A DNA stretch of 64,000 bases from positions 1-64,000 of the forward strand of contig JAHENF010000009.1 in NCBI GenBank assembly GCA_024643255.1, read 5' to 3'. The notes below the pieces were generated by a model. It was given only the letters and a program-made list of their open reading frames with translations, had not been told where the DNA came from and searched no databases. This document shows positions 47,551-55,793 of the stretch, one piece after another. A program made the position numbers and the translations under genes. Each line of letters opens with the position of its first letter. Positions within the stretch are counted from its first letter, which is position 1. Source of the DNA: Ilumatobacteraceae bacterium. Lineage in GTDB: Bacteria; Actinomycetota; Acidimicrobiia; Acidimicrobiales; Ilumatobacteraceae.

Positions 47551-48929
47551 GATGCTCCGGAACCCAGACTGTCGATGATCGAGGCGATGTCGTCGATCGT
47601 GGTGCGCGGGTTGACGATGCAGATCCTCAGCACGACCTCGCCCTGCCACGTGGTCGGCACGACGAACGCGCGCCCGGCTGCGAGCTCGGCGTCGCTCCAC
47701 GCCTGGTAGTCGGCCGGGGTCCAGCCGACACGTCGGAAGATCACGATCGACAGCTCCGGCTCCATCAGGAGTTCGGTGTCGGCACACTGATCGATCAGGC
47801 GAGCAGTCTCGCGAGTCGTGGTCAGCGTGATCTCCACCGCCTCGCTGTAGGCCTCGGTGCCGTGGGTGGCCAGGCTGAACCACAGGGGCAGACCGCGTGC
47901 GCGGCGTGAGAGATGGTGGGCGTAGTCGCTCGCGTTCCACGGTTCGTCGTGCACGTCGTGCAGCACGTCGAGGTACTCGGCGTGCTGCGTGTGCGCCGCC
48001 CGGCCGACGTTCGGGTCGCGATACAGCAGCGCGCAGGAGTCGAAGGGTGCGAACAACCACTTGTGGGGATCGACGATGAAGCTGTCGGCGCGTTCGATGC
48101 CCTCGAAACGATCCCGCACGCTCGCCGCGGCGAGCGCCGCTCCGCCGTACGCGCCGTCGACGTGCAGCCACGTCCCGAGTTCCTCGGCCGCATCGGCGGC
48201 GGACCGCAGGTCGTCGACCACTCCGACGTTGGTGGTGCCGGCGGTCGCCACGATCGCGAACAGTCGAGCGCGATCGCCGGCGTCGAGCGAGTCCAGCGTG
48301 GAACGCAGTGCGTCGCCGCGCATCTCACCCCGATCGCCCGCGGTGACGAGTACGACATCGGCATCCATGGCGCGCGCGGCCTGCGCGACCGACGAGTGGG
48401 CGCCGGCCGACGCGATCATCAGGCCCCGTGTGCGGTCGTGGGCTCCCTCGGCGCGGTGGCGCCATCGCCAGCGGGCGGCGATCAGCGCGCTGAGGTTCCC
48501 GGCGGTGCCGCCGCTGACGAAGACGCCGCCCGCCTCCGGTGGGAGGCCCGCGAGGTCGGCGATCCAGCGCAGCGCCTCGTTCTCGGCGAAGATCGCTCCC
48601 GCGCCCTCCATCCACGAACCCCCGTAGACATTCGACGCGCCGACGACGAGATCGAACAGGATCGACGCCTCGGTCGGAGCATTCGGTACGAACGACAGGA
48701 ACAGTGGGTGATCGACCGAGATGCATGCCGGCGCGAGCACCTCTCCGAAGACTCGCAATGCCTCGAGACCGCCGAGGCCTCCCGCCGTGATCGTGGGTCC
48801 GGCGGCCCGACGGAGTTCTTCGGCCGACATCGAGTGGTCGAGTGGTGGAGGATCCATTCGCATCCGCTCGACGGCGTAGCGGACGATCGCCTCCGCGAGC
48901 ACCTCGGTCGACTGATCGTGCGAATGCAT
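47547..48929 (-). CDS. PLP-dependent group II (aromatic-amino-acid type) decarboxylase
   Basis: SGGTAGNLSALIAAR, TAGTTNVGVVDDL, WLHVDGAYGGAA, SFIVDPHKWLFAPFD. Confidence 0.9.
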   Translation of the reverse strand: MHSHDQSTEVLAEAIVRYAVERMRMDPPPLDHSMSAEELRRAAGPTITAGGLGGLEALRVFGEVLAPACISVDHPLFLSFVPNAPTEASILFDLVVGASNVYGGSWMEGAGAIFAENEALRWIADLAGLPPEAGGVFVSGGTAGNLSALIAARWRWRHRAEGAHDRTRGLMIASAGAHSSVAQAARAMDADVVLVTAGDRGEMRGDALRSTLDSLDAGDRARLFAIVATAGTTNVGVVDDLRSAADAAEELGTWLHVDGAYGGAALAAASVRDRFEGIERADSFIVDPHKWLFAPFDSCALLYRDPNVGRAAHTQHAEYLDVLHDVHDEPWNASDYAHHLSRRARGLPLWFSLATHGTEAYSEAVEITLTTTRETARLIDQCADTELLMEPELSIVIFRRVGWTPADYQAWSDAELAAGRAFVVPTTWQGEVVLRICIVNPRTTIDDIASIIDSLGSGAS

Positions 48930-48999
48930 GGCCGCCAGTGTGCCAGCCGGAATCACCGACACGAGGTTCAACTCGACACCGGGGCTACCCGCAGGCGTG

Positions 49000-49155
49000 T
49001 CAGTCGGGAAGGTCGAGGAGTTCGCTGCCCTCGTTGCGGGAGCGACCGTCGCGGTACTCCGCCTCGCCGATGATCGCCGACGCGACGGCGCCACTCATGA
49101 TCACCACGACGGGGATCAGCAGCAACACGATGACGATGGCGATGGCGCCGGGCAT
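49000..49155 (-). CDS. small single-TM protein (51 aa)
   Basis: MPGAIAIVIVLLLIPVVVIMSGAVASAIIGEAEYRDGRSRNEGSELLDLPD; between decarboxylase and tag on the same strand; below the ORF-track cutoff. Confidence 0.6.
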   Translation of the reverse strand: MPGAIAIVIVLLLIPVVVIMSGAVASAIIGEAEYRDGRSRNEGSELLDLPD

Positions 49156-49159
49156 GGCG

Positions 49160-49741
49160 TCAGGCTAGTGCGCGGCACTCGCGATGCCGAAAGCAGGTCG
49201 TGAGATGGTCGTTGACCATTCCTGTCGCCTGCATGAACGCGTAACAGATGGTCGGGCCGACGAAGGAGAAACCCCGACGCTTGAGGTCCCGGCTCATCGC
49301 CTGCGAGCGATCGGTCTCGGCCGGAACGGTCTCCATGGCGGTCCATTCGTTCTGGATCACCGCACCGTCGACGAAGTTCCACAGGTGCTCGACCGGGTCG
49401 TCGAGTTCGAGCCAGGCCTGGGCGTTGCGGATCGATGCGTCGACCTTGGCCCGATTGCGCACGATGCCCTCGTCGGCGAGCAGTCGCTCGACGTCGGCGT
49501 CATCGAACGACGCGACGAGTTCGGGGTCGAAGTCCCGATAGGCGACCCGGTACGTGTCGAGCTTGCGCAGGATCGTCGACCACGACAAACCTGCTTGCGC
49601 TCCCTCGAGGATCAGGAACTCGAAGAGCACCTGGGCATCGCGTTGGGGGACACCCCACACATCGTCGTGGTACCGAACGTAGGCGTCACCGATCGACGGG
49701 CCTCCACCCATCGCCCAGGTGCAGCGCGGTTGCTCGCTCAC
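49160..49741 (-). CDS. tag: DNA-3-methyladenine glycosylase I
   Basis: RCTWAMGGGPSIGDAYVRYHDDVWGVPQRDAQVLFEFLILEGAQAGLSWSTILRKLDTYRVAYRDFD; SFVGPTICYAFMQATGMVNDH. Confidence 0.93.
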   Translation of the reverse strand: MSEQPRCTWAMGGGPSIGDAYVRYHDDVWGVPQRDAQVLFEFLILEGAQAGLSWSTILRKLDTYRVAYRDFDPELVASFDDADVERLLADEGIVRNRAKVDASIRNAQAWLELDDPVEHLWNFVDGAVIQNEWTAMETVPAETDRSQAMSRDLKRRGFSFVGPTICYAFMQATGMVNDHLTTCFRHRECRALA

Positions 49742-50091
49742 CCTTGTGGGACGTACGCCCAGGCCTCGACTTCGACGAGGAAGCCGGCGGGCAGGCCGGC
49801 GACCGCGACCGTTGAGCGAGCTGGGCGATGATTGCCGAGCGCCGCGGAGTACGCCTCGTTGAACGCGGCGAAGTTCTCCATGTCGGTGAGAAAGCACGTG
49901 GTCTTGACGACGTCGCCCAACGTCGCTCCGACCGTGGCGAGTTGGGCAGCGACGTTCTTCATCGTCTGCGTCGTCTCGGCGCTCACTCCGCCGTCGACGA
50001 CCTTGCCGCCAGCCATGCCTCCCTGGCCGGACACGATGACGAAGTCGCCGGCGCGAACAACCGGACTGTAAGGACCGAGGGGCTTGCTCAT
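49738..50091 (-). CDS. RidA family protein
   Basis: GPYSPVVRAGDFVIVSGQGGM, GDVVKTTCFLTDMENFAAFNEAYSAALGNHRPARSTVAVAGLP. Confidence 0.92.
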   Translation of the reverse strand: MSKPLGPYSPVVRAGDFVIVSGQGGMAGGKVVDGGVSAETTQTMKNVAAQLATVGATLGDVVKTTCFLTDMENFAAFNEAYSAALGNHRPARSTVAVAGLPAGFLVEVEAWAYVPQG

Positions 50092-50214
50092 GTCGCCAAG
50101 CTAGCCCGAGGGTGCCGGCCGCGAATACAGCGACGCGCGCCGGCCGCCGTGATCAGCCGACGGGCCGCGGGTAGCGTCGTTCCTGCCCGACCAAACGACC
50201 ATGAGAAGCATCCG

Positions 50215-51141
50215 ATGACCCCCCGACACGTCCGCCACCCGTTCACCGATCCTCTCTCGCGTCGCGGGTTCCTGTTCGGAATCGCCGCCACGGGCGTGCT
50301 GGCGGCGTGCGGGTCCGACACCGCGTCCTCCTCGCCACAGGGTTCGTCCATCGAGGGCGTGACCCCCGAGGTCTCCGATCCGACCGAGCCCGGCACCTAC
50401 ACGATCGCGCAGCGCTTCCCGCCCAACGTGCAAGAGGCCGGCCCGGTGCGCCTCCCGATCAGCCTGGCCTCGAACACCGGCGGGTTGATCCAGGACGGGC
50501 CGGCGACGCTCGGCGCCCAGGTGACCGACATCGACGGCGGCCTCGTCGGCGATCGCATCACGGCACGGCGTCGCGACGTCTCACCCGGGCCGTACTACGA
50601 CTTTCGCACCGAGATGGTCGAGCCGGGCGTCTACTACCTCGTCGTCGACGGCGGTCCGTCGCAGGGTGCCGCGTTCCAGATCATGGAACCCGGAACGGTC
50701 ACCGTCCCCGGGCGGGGCCAGCCGATGCCGCCGTTCGACACGCCGACATTCGACGATCCACGCGGGGTCGACCCGGTCTGCACGCGAGAGAAGCCCTGCC
50801 CGTTCCACGAGGTCACGCTGTCGGACGCGCTCGCCTCGGGCAAGGGCGTCGTCTATCTCGTCGGCACGCCGGCGTTCTGCCAGACCGGTTCCTGTGCGCC
50901 GGCGCTCGAGTCGATCATCGACCTGTCACCGGACTTCGCGGATCAGTACGTCTTCGTCCATGCCGAGGTGTACACCGACAACACCGCAACCACGCCGGCA
51001 CCGGCGGTCGACGCGGCTGGGCTCACCTACGAGCCTGCGCTGTTCATCACCGACGCGAACGGCATCGTCGTCGAGCGGCTCGACGCGGTCTGGAACGAAG
51101 AGGAACTCCGCGAAGTCCTCGACGCCCTGTCGCCGAGCTGA
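50215..51141 (+). CDS. Tat-exported lipoprotein with thioredoxin-like region
   Basis: PLSRRGFLFGIAATGVLAACGSD twin-arginine plus lipobox; GTPAFCQTGSCAPALESIIDL (CxxxxC), YEPALFITDANGIVVERLD. Confidence 0.75.
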   Translation: MTPRHVRHPFTDPLSRRGFLFGIAATGVLAACGSDTASSSPQGSSIEGVTPEVSDPTEPGTYTIAQRFPPNVQEAGPVRLPISLASNTGGLIQDGPATLGAQVTDIDGGLVGDRITARRRDVSPGPYYDFRTEMVEPGVYYLVVDGGPSQGAAFQIMEPGTVTVPGRGQPMPPFDTPTFDDPRGVDPVCTREKPCPFHEVTLSDALASGKGVVYLVGTPAFCQTGSCAPALESIIDLSPDFADQYVFVHAEVYTDNTATTPAPAVDAAGLTYEPALFITDANGIVVERLDAVWNEEELREVLDALSPS

Positions 51142-51176
51142 GCGTCACCGCTCAACGATCGGCGACGATCGGCAGT

Positions 51177-51506
51177 TCAGGAGAAGCTCTGGCCGCACCC
51201 GCAGGTGCGCGACGCATTGGGATTCGTGATCGCGAACCCGGACTGGTCGAGGCCGTCCTTGTAGTCGAGGGTTGCGCCTTCGAGGAGTTGCTTCGAGGCC
51301 GGGTCGACGACGACCTTCACGAAACCGTCGTCGCCATAGGTGGCCTGCGTGTCGTCGGCGGCGATGTCGCCGTCGAAGAACATCTCGTAGGAGAAGCCGC
51401 TGCAGCCGCCGGGGCGGACCGCGACGCGCAGGGCCAGATCTTCGGCACCCTCGTCGCTGAGCAGTTGGCGGACCTTGACGGCGGCAGAATCGGTGAGCGT
51501 GATCAT
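51177..51506 (-). CDS. HesB/IscA-type Fe-S cluster insertion protein
   Basis: LRVAVRPGGCSGFSYEM, C-terminal TCGCGQSFS. Confidence 0.92.
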   Translation of the reverse strand: MITLTDSAAVKVRQLLSDEGAEDLALRVAVRPGGCSGFSYEMFFDGDIAADDTQATYGDDGFVKVVVDPASKQLLEGATLDYKDGLDQSGFAITNPNASRTCGCGQSFS

Positions 51507-51534
51507 GGAACCTCCTGGTTGCAGAACGATCAAT

Positions 51535-52242
51535 TTAGCGGGTCGCCACCGTGACACGACACGGGGTGCGGCTGGTGAGCGTGCAGAATTCGCGAACCTC
51601 GGCATCACCCATCTGGGCGACGAAGCCCGCCACCAACCCCCGGTGCAGGCCGCACACGAGGTCGGGGTGCACCTCGGCGAGGTCGGCGAACGGGCAATGC
51701 GCGAACGAAACGACCGCCGCGTCGGGATCGTCGGGCCGGTCCGTGACCATCGGGTCGAAGCCGAGCCGATCGAGATCGGAGACGAGCGCTTCGAGGGTCG
51801 ACGGAGCGTGGACGTAGGGCACCGCCCGCGCGCTGCCCTCGCTACGCCCCACGGCTTCGGCATCGTCGGGTCCGCCGTGGAGTCGTGCCGCCATCGCCAG
51901 CGCCATCCGAGCGAGAACCGGCATGGTGGGTGGCTCGAAGCCCAGCGAGGGGGCATTCGGGGCAATCGAGTAGCGATGCTGTGGGCGCCCCACATCGCCG
52001 CGACCACCGACTTCGACCTCGAGCAGGCCGGCCTCGCGCATGCGCTCCAGGTGCGGTCGCACCGTGTTGGGGTGCAGACCGAGAGCGTCGGAGATGTCGA
52101 CGGTGGCCAGCGGACGCGGTGACCGGGCGAGTTCGAGGTAGATCGCCGAGCGGGTGTTGTCGCCGAGCGCCTTGAGCAAGTCGAGTTGCGCCGTCGCGAT
52201 CGTCGGCTCCGTCGACGTCTCGGCGATCCGGTCCCGGTCCAC
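51535..52242 (-). CDS. ArsR-type/SufR-like HTH transcriptional regulator
   Basis: LLKALGDNTRSAIYLELARSPRPLATVDISDALGLHPNTVRPHLERMREAGLLEVE; C-terminal Cys set AHCPF..LVCGL..REFCTLTSRTPC. Confidence 0.8.
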   Translation of the reverse strand: MDRDRIAETSTEPTIATAQLDLLKALGDNTRSAIYLELARSPRPLATVDISDALGLHPNTVRPHLERMREAGLLEVEVGGRGDVGRPQHRYSIAPNAPSLGFEPPTMPVLARMALAMAARLHGGPDDAEAVGRSEGSARAVPYVHAPSTLEALVSDLDRLGFDPMVTDRPDDPDAAVVSFAHCPFADLAEVHPDLVCGLHRGLVAGFVAQMGDAEVREFCTLTSRTPCRVTVATR

Positions 52243-52282
52243 ATCCGGAGATTACACGGGATTCACCGGTAAAATACGGCGC

Positions 52283-53500
52283 ATGACCGCCACGCCAGCG
52301 TCCACCGTGCCACCGCCCACGGTCGACGACGTGATGATCGTGCTCGGCACCGTGATCGATCCCGAATTGGGCGCCGACATCGTGTCGCTCGGCATGGTCC
52401 CGTCGGTCGACGTCGCTCCCGACGGCGCGGTGACGGTCGGGATCAAGCTCACGATCGGCGGCTGCCCGTTGCGCGCCGACATCAAACGCGAAGTCGAGAA
52501 CCGGGTGTCGGTTCATCCAGGCGTGACCGACGTGACGATCTCGTGGGGTGAGATGAACGCCGACGAGCGCAGCGAGGTCATGACCAAGGCGCGCTGGAAC
52601 GCCCGTCAGAACGCTCCCGACACCGAGGTGCCCCTGACCTGCAAGGTACTGGCGATCGCCAGCGGCAAGGGCGGCGTCGGCAAGAGCTCGGTCACGGTCA
52701 ACCTCGCGGCTGCGGTCGCGGCTGCGGGCCACACCGTCGGCGTCCTCGATGCCGACATCTGGGGATTCTCCGTTCCGCGTCTCCTCGGCATCTCCGAGCG
52801 GATGGAGGCCTCGAAGGTCGACGGTGCCGACAAGCCGAAGATCATCCCCAACGAGCGCTCCGTCGGCGACGGACTGCTCAAAGTCGTGTCGACGGGCTTT
52901 CTCGTGGCCGAGGACACCGCCCTCATGTGGCGTGGCCTGATGCTCACCAAAGCCGTCGAACAGTTCCTGCGTGACGTCCGCTGGGGTGAGCTCGACTACT
53001 TGTTCATCGACATGCCACCGGGTACCGGCGACGTCCAGATGGGCCTGGCGAGGATGCTGCCGAGCACCGATCTGATCGTCGTGACGACGCCGGCGCTCGC
53101 CGCTCAGAAGGTCGCACAGCGCGCCGCGGACATGGCGCAGCGCAGCTTCTTGAAGGTGGTCGGCGTCATCGAGAACATGAGCGCGTTCACCTGCGATCAC
53201 GGCGAGTCGTATGCACTCTTCGGATCCGGCGGCGGCCAGGCGCTCGCCGAGGCGATTGACGCGCCGTTGCTCGGCCACGTGCCGCTCGAGGCATCGGTTG
53301 CCGCCGGAGGCGATTCCGGCGAGCCGGTGTCGCTCGACGGGTCGGGTGCAGCTGCCGACGCCTTCCGTGCGATCGCCGCGCGGATCCTCACCGACATCGC
53401 ACCACCATCGGATCCCGATGCCATCGACATGGCCGGCTGCTCGGCACGCCTGTTCGACACGGTCAACGCCGCCTTCGCGGAACTCGACGCCAACCCCTGA
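52283..53500 (+). CDS. mrp: Mrp/ApbC-type P-loop Fe-S carrier ATPase
   Basis: N-terminal MIP18 domain (VIDPELGADIVSLGMV), IASGKGGVGKSSVTVNLAAAVA, DMPPGTGDVQ, GVIENMSAF. Confidence 0.93.
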   Translation: MTATPASTVPPPTVDDVMIVLGTVIDPELGADIVSLGMVPSVDVAPDGAVTVGIKLTIGGCPLRADIKREVENRVSVHPGVTDVTISWGEMNADERSEVMTKARWNARQNAPDTEVPLTCKVLAIASGKGGVGKSSVTVNLAAAVAAAGHTVGVLDADIWGFSVPRLLGISERMEASKVDGADKPKIIPNERSVGDGLLKVVSTGFLVAEDTALMWRGLMLTKAVEQFLRDVRWGELDYLFIDMPPGTGDVQMGLARMLPSTDLIVVTTPALAAQKVAQRAADMAQRSFLKVVGVIENMSAFTCDHGESYALFGSGGGQALAEAIDAPLLGHVPLEASVAAGGDSGEPVSLDGSGAAADAFRAIAARILTDIAPPSDPDAIDMAGCSARLFDTVNAAFAELDANP

Positions 53501-53543
53501 CACGCGCAGCGGGGGGAGTCCCCGCGCACGACGGTGAGGTGAT

Positions 53544-54362
53544 TCAGGTGAGCGCGTCGTAGTCGGCGTCGCCGGGCATGGCAATGCCGACGACCCGGCC
53601 GGCGTCGTCACGCTTCAGCTTCGGCAGCGTGCACGGCGGACGCTCGATCGCGGCACCTGCCGCCACCGCGTCGATCGCACTTGCGTGCGGGGTCAGGAAG
53701 CGTAGGTTCGCCACCGTCGGCGGCATCATCATCAGTTCGCCCTCGGCCTGTAGCCGCAGCGCTTCAGCAGGACGGACCCAGAGGCTGTCGACGGTCTCCT
53801 TGTCGTCGTGGAGCGGTTCCTGACCCTTCGGCATCTCGCTGATGAAGAAGCGCGTGTCGAAGCGTCGCTGCTCGCCGATCGGGGTGATCCAGTGATCGAC
53901 GTAGTGCGTCGTCGACAGGTCGAGGACCAGATCGTCGCGACGGCACAGCTCGACCAGCGAGAGCGAGCTGTCGTGCACCTCGTGGCGGTCCTCGTTGCGC
54001 AGGCGCAGCGCTCCTCCGCCGCGCGGCGCCGCGAGCAGCACGCCGGCCTCCTCGAAACATTCCCGAACCGCGGCCACCCAGTACGCGAGGCCGCCGTGTT
54101 CGATGCCGAGCTTGTCCGACGCGGTCGCGTCGTCGAGACCCCCACAGAACGGGGCGATCTCGTCAGCGCCGTCGACGCCGTCGACGCGGCCGCCGGGAAA
54201 CACGTACATGCCGGCGCCGAACGCGGCGTTCGCGGTACGGCGCATCATGAACACCTCGACGCCGGGTTCGCCGTCTTCGGCATCGCGAACGAGCATCACG
54301 GTGGCAGCAGGTCGGATCGGGACGTCCGCAGGATCGATGAGGTCGGTCGGTCGATCGTTCAT
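53544..54362 (-). CDS. NUDIX hydrolase family protein
   Basis: AAFGAGMYVFPGGRVDGVD, VAAVRECFEEAGVLL. Confidence 0.85.
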   Translation of the reverse strand: MNDRPTDLIDPADVPIRPAATVMLVRDAEDGEPGVEVFMMRRTANAAFGAGMYVFPGGRVDGVDGADEIAPFCGGLDDATASDKLGIEHGGLAYWVAAVRECFEEAGVLLAAPRGGGALRLRNEDRHEVHDSSLSLVELCRRDDLVLDLSTTHYVDHWITPIGEQRRFDTRFFISEMPKGQEPLHDDKETVDSLWVRPAEALRLQAEGELMMMPPTVANLRFLTPHASAIDAVAAGAAIERPPCTLPKLKRDDAGRVVGIAMPGDADYDALT

Positions 54363-54406
54363 GTGGTCTCGACGGTACCGAACCTCACTCGATCGGCGGG
54401 ATTCGG

Positions 54407-55768
54407 ATGGATCCCGACGAGGAGCAATCGATGACGAGCGAGGGGCGGCGCGTTCCGGGGTTCTACGGTGTCACCATGTTCACCGCACCGACGACGGCCC
54501 CGAACCAGCCCGGCGATGTCCTCGAGCACATCGGTCCCGGGACCCAGCTCATCGTGCCGCTCGCCAACGGCGAACCGACGGCGGTGATCGACGCGATCGA
54601 AGCGGCGGCCGCCGCCGGCGATCCCCGGATCAACGAGGTGCGCATCCACCAGATGCACGCCATTCACGATCGGCCATACCTCCGCGGCGAGTACGGGACC
54701 CGCCTCAAGCACATCTCGTACTTCCTGTCGCACATCACGCGACCTCAATTCGCCGCCGGCCACGTCGGCCTCGTCCCCGCCCACTTCTCCGAGGTGTACA
54801 GCCTGATGCGGATGCGGACCGACGATCCACTCGTCATCGCCGCCGCGTCACCACCCGACCGCCACGGCTACTTCTCGCTCGGTGTGTCGGCCGACTACAC
54901 CTCGAGTTTCATCGGGCGTGGCCGGATCTTCCTCGAGGTCACCGAACACATGCCGCGCACGTTCGGGCGCAACCAGATCCACGTCTCGCAGGTCGTCGGC
55001 TGGTGCCGCAGCGATCGACCGCTGATCGAGGTGGCCCCAGCGGTGTGCGGCGAGACCGATCGACGGATTGCGGCGTTCGTCGCCGAACGGATCCCCGACG
55101 GCGCCACGATCCAGACCGGAATCGGTGCGATCCCGAACGCGATCATGGCGTCGCTGACGGACCACAAGGACCTCGGCATCCACACCGAACTCGTGTCGGA
55201 CGGTGTCGTCGACCTGATCGAGTCGGGCGTCGTCAACGGCGTGAAGAAGCGGCTCAATCGCACCAAGGCGGTCGGCACGTTCGCGCTCGGGACCGAGCGG
55301 CTCCACGAGTTCCTCCACGAGAACACTGCCATCGAGCTGCATGCTGTTCGCTACGTGAACGACCCGAGAATCATCGCCAACGAGAAGAACTTCGTGTCGA
55401 TCAACGCCACCTTGACGGTCGACTTCATCGGGCAGTGCGCCTCGGAGACGATCGGTGGCCAGTACTACTCGTCGTCGGGCGGCCAGAACGACTTCGCCCG
55501 CGGCGCGATGTACTCCGACGGCGGGCAGGGCTTCGTCGTGCTGCACTCGACGACGTCGCACGGTACGTCGCGCATCGTGCCGCAGCTGGCCGCCGGCGAC
55601 GTGGTGACCACCCCGAAGAACACGATCGACAAGATCGTCTCGGAGTACGGCGTCGCCGAACTGCGCGGCAAGTCGATCAAGGAACGCGCCGAGGCGCTGA
55701 TCGCCATCGCTCATCCCGACCATCGCGACGAACTGACCGCGTCCGCCGCGGCCTTGAACTACACCTGA
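54407..55768 (+). CDS. acetyl-CoA hydrolase/transferase family protein
   Basis: RGRIFLEVTEHMPRTFGRNQIHVSQV, ATIQTGIGAIPNAIM, GIHTELVSDGVVDLIESG, GGQNDFARGAM. Confidence 0.9.
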   Translation: MDPDEEQSMTSEGRRVPGFYGVTMFTAPTTAPNQPGDVLEHIGPGTQLIVPLANGEPTAVIDAIEAAAAAGDPRINEVRIHQMHAIHDRPYLRGEYGTRLKHISYFLSHITRPQFAAGHVGLVPAHFSEVYSLMRMRTDDPLVIAAASPPDRHGYFSLGVSADYTSSFIGRGRIFLEVTEHMPRTFGRNQIHVSQVVGWCRSDRPLIEVAPAVCGETDRRIAAFVAERIPDGATIQTGIGAIPNAIMASLTDHKDLGIHTELVSDGVVDLIESGVVNGVKKRLNRTKAVGTFALGTERLHEFLHENTAIELHAVRYVNDPRIIANEKNFVSINATLTVDFIGQCASETIGGQYYSSSGGQNDFARGAMYSDGGQGFVVLHSTTSHGTSRIVPQLAAGDVVTTPKNTIDKIVSEYGVAELRGKSIKERAEALIAIAHPDHRDELTASAAALNYT

Positions 55769-55793
55769 ACCACGCCGGAACGGAGCGCGAGCC

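Noticed and set aside
45454-47709. 751-aa plus-strand ORF
   Set aside because: Antisense to SGNH hydrolase and amidohydrolase genes.
46174-48171. 665-aa version of the amidohydrolase ORF
   Set aside because: First ~200 aa are an out-of-frame extension into the decarboxylase; GTG at 47550 overlapping its TGA is the better start.
47547-48929. Biosynthetic gene cluster around the PLP decarboxylase
   Set aside because: Neighbours are a deaminase, Tag glycosylase and RidA; no core biosynthetic enzymes, transporters or resistance genes to support a cluster.
51177-51506. HesB-like selenoprotein near Sec machinery
   Set aside because: All expected positions are Cys codons with no in-frame TGA; ordinary IscA-type protein.
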